Below are positions 39,979-43,047 of a stretch of 43,047 bases of DNA, piece after piece. Positions within the stretch are counted from its first letter, which is position 1. Each line of letters opens with the position of its first letter. Where the stretch lies: NCBI GenBank assembly GCA_023129415.1, contig JAGMCF010000178.1, positions 1-43,047 of the forward strand, in the 5' to 3' direction. Both the position numbers and the translations under genes were made by a program. The notes below the pieces were generated by a model. That model saw only the letters and a program-made list of their open reading frames with translations. It had not been told where the DNA came from and did not search any database. Source of the stretch: Candidatus Cloacimonadota bacterium (lineage in GTDB: Bacteria > Cloacimonadota > Cloacimonadia > JGIOTU-2).

Positions 39979-41445
39979 ATGAGACCAAAAGTCAAATTTT
40001 TAGATAACAACCTTATTGAACAAATCATTTCAGAAGCAAAAGAAATTCTGTGCAAATTGGGAATAGAAGTTCATAATTCTGAAGTTTTATCAATGTTATC
40101 TGACTATGGAGCGAAAGTTGAAATAGACGATAATCATGTAAAATTTACAGAAGAAATTATTGATAAAGCAATCAAATCTGCACCAAGTTCTTTCAAACTT
40201 TATGATATATATGGCAATGAAACAAATGATTTATCTGGATATAATGTTTATTTTACACCGGGTTCTGCAGCATTACATATTCTTGATTACAACACACAAC
40301 AAATTCGTAATCCTACAACTGAAGATTATATAAATTATTCAAAAATTATGAACCAACTTAATTATATTGCTTCCCAGAGTACTGCTTTTATTCCTTCAGA
40401 TGTGAATGAGAAAATTTCAGATAGTTATCGGCTTTTCCTGAGTCTTCTATATGGCGAGAAACCTGTAATAACTGGAGCTTTCAGAATCGAATCCTTCGAA
40501 GTTATGAAAAATATGCAAATTACTGTTCGTGGTTCAGAAAAAGCTCTAAAAGAAAAGCCACTTACTGTATTTTCAGTTTGTCCAACCTCACCTTTAAAAT
40601 GGAGTGATGTTACCTCGCAGAATTTGATTGATTGTGCAAAATATTCTATTCCTGTTGAATTCATTTCTATGCCTCTTTCTGGTTTTATCGCACCTGTGAC
40701 ACTTGTAGGAACACTCATTCAGCATACAGCAGAGACTTTGAGCGGGATTGTGATCAGTCAGCTTGCCAATCCCGGAACACCAATTTTATATGGAGGTTCT
40801 CCAGCTATTTTTGATATCCGTTATGAAACAACACCAATGGGAGCAGTTGAAACAATGATGATTGACTGTGCATACAATGAAATCGGAAAATACTTAGGAC
40901 TGCCAACCCAAGCATATATTTCATTGAGCGATGCGAAACAACTCGATGCCCAGGCTGGTCTTGAAAGTAGTATGGGAGCTACTCTCGCAGCTTTATCTGG
41001 AATTAATATGATCGCAGGTCCTGGTATGCTCGATTTTGAGAGCTGCCAGAGTTTAGAAAAACTTGTGCTGGATAATGAAATTTGCGGTATGACCCTTCGG
41101 TTGGTAAAAGGTATTGAGCCGAAAGAGGATTTCCCGGCAATTCCACTATTTCAAGAATTATTAAAAGAGCATCATTTACTAATTTCAAAGCACACAAGAA
41201 AATATCTCCGGGAGGAACACTTCTTCCCGGGACAAGTTATAAATAGAGAAAATAGACCTCGCTGGATTGAGGAAGGTTCTACTTCTCTTAAAGAAAGAGC
41301 ACATGCTGAAGTTGAAAAATTAATTAAAAATTATGAACCCACCAGGATATCTAAAGAAATCAAAAAAGAATTGATACATTTGATGAAAGCTGAAGCTCGA
41401 AGATATGGTCAAGAAAAGTTACCAGATGGAAATTTATCATACTAG
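39979..41445 (+). CDS. MttB-family corrinoid-dependent methyltransferase (non-pyrrolysine)
   Basis: This 488-residue protein of the trimethylamine methyltransferase superfamily transfers a methyl group from a methylated amine or betaine to a corrinoid protein. The family blocks are recognisable: LPLSGF-type core (PLSGFIAPVTLVGTLIQHTA), QLANPGTPILYGGSPAIFDI, LPTQAYISLSDAKQLDAQAG and EHHLLISKHTRKYLREEHFF. There is no in-frame TAG, so it belongs to the non-pyrrolysine branch (MtgB-like), whose known members use glycine betaine, proline betaine or carnitine. The substrate here is unknown. The operon supplies its own reactivation and corrinoid proteins. Confidence 0.88.
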   Translation: MRPKVKFLDNNLIEQIISEAKEILCKLGIEVHNSEVLSMLSDYGAKVEIDDNHVKFTEEIIDKAIKSAPSSFKLYDIYGNETNDLSGYNVYFTPGSAALHILDYNTQQIRNPTTEDYINYSKIMNQLNYIASQSTAFIPSDVNEKISDSYRLFLSLLYGEKPVITGAFRIESFEVMKNMQITVRGSEKALKEKPLTVFSVCPTSPLKWSDVTSQNLIDCAKYSIPVEFISMPLSGFIAPVTLVGTLIQHTAETLSGIVISQLANPGTPILYGGSPAIFDIRYETTPMGAVETMMIDCAYNEIGKYLGLPTQAYISLSDAKQLDAQAGLESSMGATLAALSGINMIAGPGMLDFESCQSLEKLVLDNEICGMTLRLVKGIEPKEDFPAIPLFQELLKEHHLLISKHTRKYLREEHFFPGQVINRENRPRWIEEGSTSLKERAHAEVEKLIKNYEPTRISKEIKKELIHLMKAEARRYGQEKLPDGNLSY

Positions 41446-41453
41446 TTTAATTT

Positions 41454-42164
41454 GTGAGTGAAATTATAAAGTTCAACCTAAGTGAAATTATTCCTACTCA
41501 TGAAGATATACTTCGAGAACAGGGAGTATTGCAAGGAATAAAAGTCAGAGAAAAAATAAATAAGATTATTGTAAAAGCATTAGATATTTTCAAATCAAAA
41601 GCACAACCTGTGGGTATTCTATCAGAAATATCAATTGATGAATTTGAAGAGGTATTTATTGATGAAGGTGAAAATGCTAAAGATACCCCTCTCGAGCATA
41701 TTTTTCCTCAAGCTGATTATTTAGCGTTATTTGCACTTACACTCGGTAAAAAAGTAAGCGAAGCAATCAGTAAATTTTTTAAAGAGAATGACTTTGCTCT
41801 TGCTTCTCTGCTTGACAGCATTGGGTCTTTAGCTTCTTACAAAGTAACAGAAATGATTGAGACATATTTTCTAAAAAGTCTTTCAAAAAGTCATCGTATA
41901 TGTCAGGACTTATCTGTGCTTAGCTATAGTCCTGGCTATTGTGGATGGCATATCAGCGGACAGAAAAAACTCTTCCTGTTCCTTCATCCTGAGAAAATTG
42001 GTTTATCGTTAAATACGAGTTTCTTAATGACCCCTCTAAAATCAGTTAGTGGTGTAATTGTTGCAGGGAAAAAAGAGATTCACATTTTTCAGAATAACTT
42101 TCCATTTTGTCTGGAATGTAAAACACACTCATGTCAAGCAAGGATGAAAAAATTGAATCAATGA
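41454..42164 (+). CDS. Stand-alone MetH-type corrinoid activation-domain protein
   Basis: The 236-residue protein starts with GTG eight bases after the methyltransferase stop. Its second half matches the vitamin-B12-dependent methionine synthase activation domain: YSPGYCGWHISGQKKLF, IGLSLNTSFLMTPLKSVSG. This domain binds SAM and re-methylates oxidised cob(II)alamin. Here it is free of a methionine synthase and would repair the neighbouring corrinoid protein, taking the place of the iron-sulphur RamA-type activase. The C-terminus has a cysteine cluster (FCLECKTHSCQ) that could bind a metal or cluster. The stop codon TGA is the first three bases of a 197-base mobile element; without it the frame would stop at TAA in the same place. 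Confidence 0.85.
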   Translation: MSEIIKFNLSEIIPTHEDILREQGVLQGIKVREKINKIIVKALDIFKSKAQPVGILSEISIDEFEEVFIDEGENAKDTPLEHIFPQADYLALFALTLGKKVSEAISKFFKENDFALASLLDSIGSLASYKVTEMIETYFLKSLSKSHRICQDLSVLSYSPGYCGWHISGQKKLFLFLHPEKIGLSLNTSFLMTPLKSVSGVIVAGKKEIHIFQNNFPFCLECKTHSCQARMKKLNQ

Positions 42165-42358
42165 GTCCACTATAAAAACCCCTGAAGGGGTTAAAACTCA
42201 ATTTTTATTCCCCCCATTTCCCACAGTTAAAAACTGTGGGCTTCTATGGCACTTAATACGCCTGTAGTTAATGGATTAAGTAGACCACAACTTTAGTTGT
42301 GGGTTCAAGGAAAATAATGCCTTTTAACCATTTTAATGGTTTTTTTATAGTAAACTCA
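42162..42358. mobile_element. 197-bp MITE-like element, copy 2
   Basis: The ends are TGAGTCCACTATAAAAACC and, inverted on the right, TGAGTTTACTATAAAAAAAC. TCAA flanks both sides (42158-42161, 42359-42362). Internal hairpins are CCCCTGAAGGGG (42179-42190), CCCACAGTT/AACTGTGGG (42220-42240), CCACAACT/AGTTGTGG (42285-42302) and AACCATT/AATGGTT (42326-42341). It shares ends and length with 14280-14475, but the interiors differ. Removing the element and one TCAA leaves a 27-base intergenic gap with an intact TAA stop. Confidence 0.85.
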
Positions 42359-42392
42359 TCAATAAATTCCTAAAAAGTTTAAGGAGAAAGAA

Positions 42393-43034
42393 ATGGATGC
42401 TATATTACAGAAAATTTCAGAATATTTACTGAAAGGTGATGATGAGAAAGTATTTGAATTAACCAAACAAGCTATTGAACAGAATATCTCACCAAAGAAG
42501 ATTCTTGATAATGGGCTAATTGCTGGAATGAATATCATTGGTGAACAATTCAAAAAACATGAAATCTTCCTTCCTGATGTGCTCATGGCTGCAAAAGCAA
42601 TGTATGCTGGAATGGACCAACTCAAACCACTCCTCCTCAAAGATGGAATTCAAAGTATGGGAAAAATAGTTCTGGGTACAGTTCATGGTGACCTTCATGA
42701 TATTGGAAAGAACCTTGTGGGAATAATGCTCAAAGGTGCTGGTTTTGAAGTTATTGATCTTGGTAATGATGTTCCTGCTGAAAAGTTTGTTGAAATTGCT
42801 CTCAATGAGCAGGTGAAAGTGATTGGCCTGTCTGCACTTTTAACAACCACCATGACAGTTATGAAAGAAGTAATAAGCATCTTGAAGGAGAAAGATACAA
42901 CAAATTCTATAAAAACAATTGTGGGGGGTGCACCACTCTCTAAAGACTATGCAAAAGAAATTGGTGCAGATGCGTATGCTTACGATGCAGCAAATGCGGT
43001 GGAATCTGTGAAAGCACTTATAGGAAGAACATAG
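42393..43034 (+). CDS. Methyltransferase corrinoid protein (B12-binding)
   Basis: The 213-residue protein has an N-terminal four-helix cap domain (about 1-88) and a Rossmann-like B12-binding domain with the DxHxxG motif: Asp100, His102 and Gly105 in GTVHGDLHDIGKNLVG, His102 being the lower cobalt ligand. GLSALLTTTM and IVGGAPLSKDYAKEIGADAY complete the fold. It accepts the methyl group from the MttB-family enzyme and hands it to a second methyltransferase that is not in the window. AAGGAG lies seven bases before the start. The stop codon lies inside the terminal repeat at the window's right edge. Confidence 0.95.
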   Translation: MDAILQKISEYLLKGDDEKVFELTKQAIEQNISPKKILDNGLIAGMNIIGEQFKKHEIFLPDVLMAAKAMYAGMDQLKPLLLKDGIQSMGKIVLGTVHGDLHDIGKNLVGIMLKGAGFEVIDLGNDVPAEKFVEIALNEQVKVIGLSALLTTTMTVMKEVISILKEKDTTNSIKTIVGGAPLSKDYAKEIGADAYAYDAANAVESVKALIGRT

Positions 43035-43047
43035 CTTCGCAAATTGA
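43026..43047. repeat. Right copy of window-terminal inverted repeat
   Basis: This is the reverse complement of bases 4-25 with one mismatch. It contains the stop codon of the corrinoid protein gene, so the 3' end of the gene either falls within or has been captured by a dispersed repeat. Confidence 0.8.

Noticed and set aside
39979-41445. Pyrrolysine-containing trimethylamine methyltransferase
   Set aside because: The frame is read through without any in-frame TAG, and no pyl genes are present.
4-43047. Terminal repeats as proof of a circular replicon or phage ends
   Set aside because: The copies are inverted, not direct, and only 22 bases long. The gene content is chromosomal housekeeping.

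Overview
The window reads as a stretch of chromosome from an AT-rich, Gram-negative bacterium of the FCB superphylum, most plausibly an uncultured lineage such as Cloacimonadota. That is inference from content, not from a marker-gene search. Supporting signs are a secreted protein with a type IX secretion (T9SS) C-terminal sorting domain, a DUF2723 membrane protein, a long SecA, a three-part PurS/PurQ/PurL enzyme, and a GlmL-like protein and corrinoid methyl-transfer genes typical of anaerobes. No rRNA, tRNA or CRISPR array was recognised.

Layout. Positions 53-3579 hold a MacB/FtsX-type permease overlapping topA. Positions 3707-7159 are a small defence island: an HNH nuclease, a methylase fused to a single target-recognition domain, and a toxin-antitoxin pair whose PIN toxin is truncated. 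secA and a DUF2723/TPR membrane protein follow. A translation cluster, all on the minus strand, is rplM-rpsI-rpsB-tsf-pyrH-frr plus a 59-residue ferredoxin. It is interrupted between pyrH and frr by about 950 bases of repeats and a broken four-helix-bundle gene. An aldehyde dehydrogenase diverges on the plus strand. Next, on the minus strand, come a small unknown gene, a GlmL-centred operon (comF, a 116-residue protein, GlmL, a 374-residue lipoyl-like/KOW protein), and purQ, purS, purB, a lipoprotein, lgt and purL. A 7-repeat propeller/dockerin/cohesin T9SS substrate has clearly higher GC than its neighbours. It is followed by a TrmB-like regulator, corA, a small membrane protein with a sodium:solute symporter, and an MttB-family methyltransferase, corrinoid reactivation protein and corrinoid protein operon running to the right end.

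The most striking feature is the load of small palindromic and terminal-inverted-repeat elements, several of them inside or at the edges of essential genes. A 16-base palindrome (TCCCGATATATCGGGA) lies in frame inside topA. A 39-base two-layer palindrome lies in frame inside purQ, and comparison with the purB leader suggests one palindrome inserted into the loop of another. Two 196-197-base elements share terminal inverted repeats, are flanked by 4-base direct repeats (TAAA, TCAA), and carry different internal hairpins. One sits exactly on a stop codon, and the empty site can be reconstructed from sequence alone. pyrH and purL take their last codons from repeats. The two ends of the window are themselves inverted copies of one 22-base sequence (21/22 identical), so the sequence probably stops at a dispersed repeat.

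How the genes connect: purL, purS, purQ and purB supply successive steps of purine synthesis. Lgt lipidates lipoproteins such as the one encoded beside it, and SecA would export the T9SS substrate across the inner membrane. The right-hand operon forms a complete substrate:corrinoid half-reaction with its own reactivation protein; the acceptor methyltransferase is not in the window.
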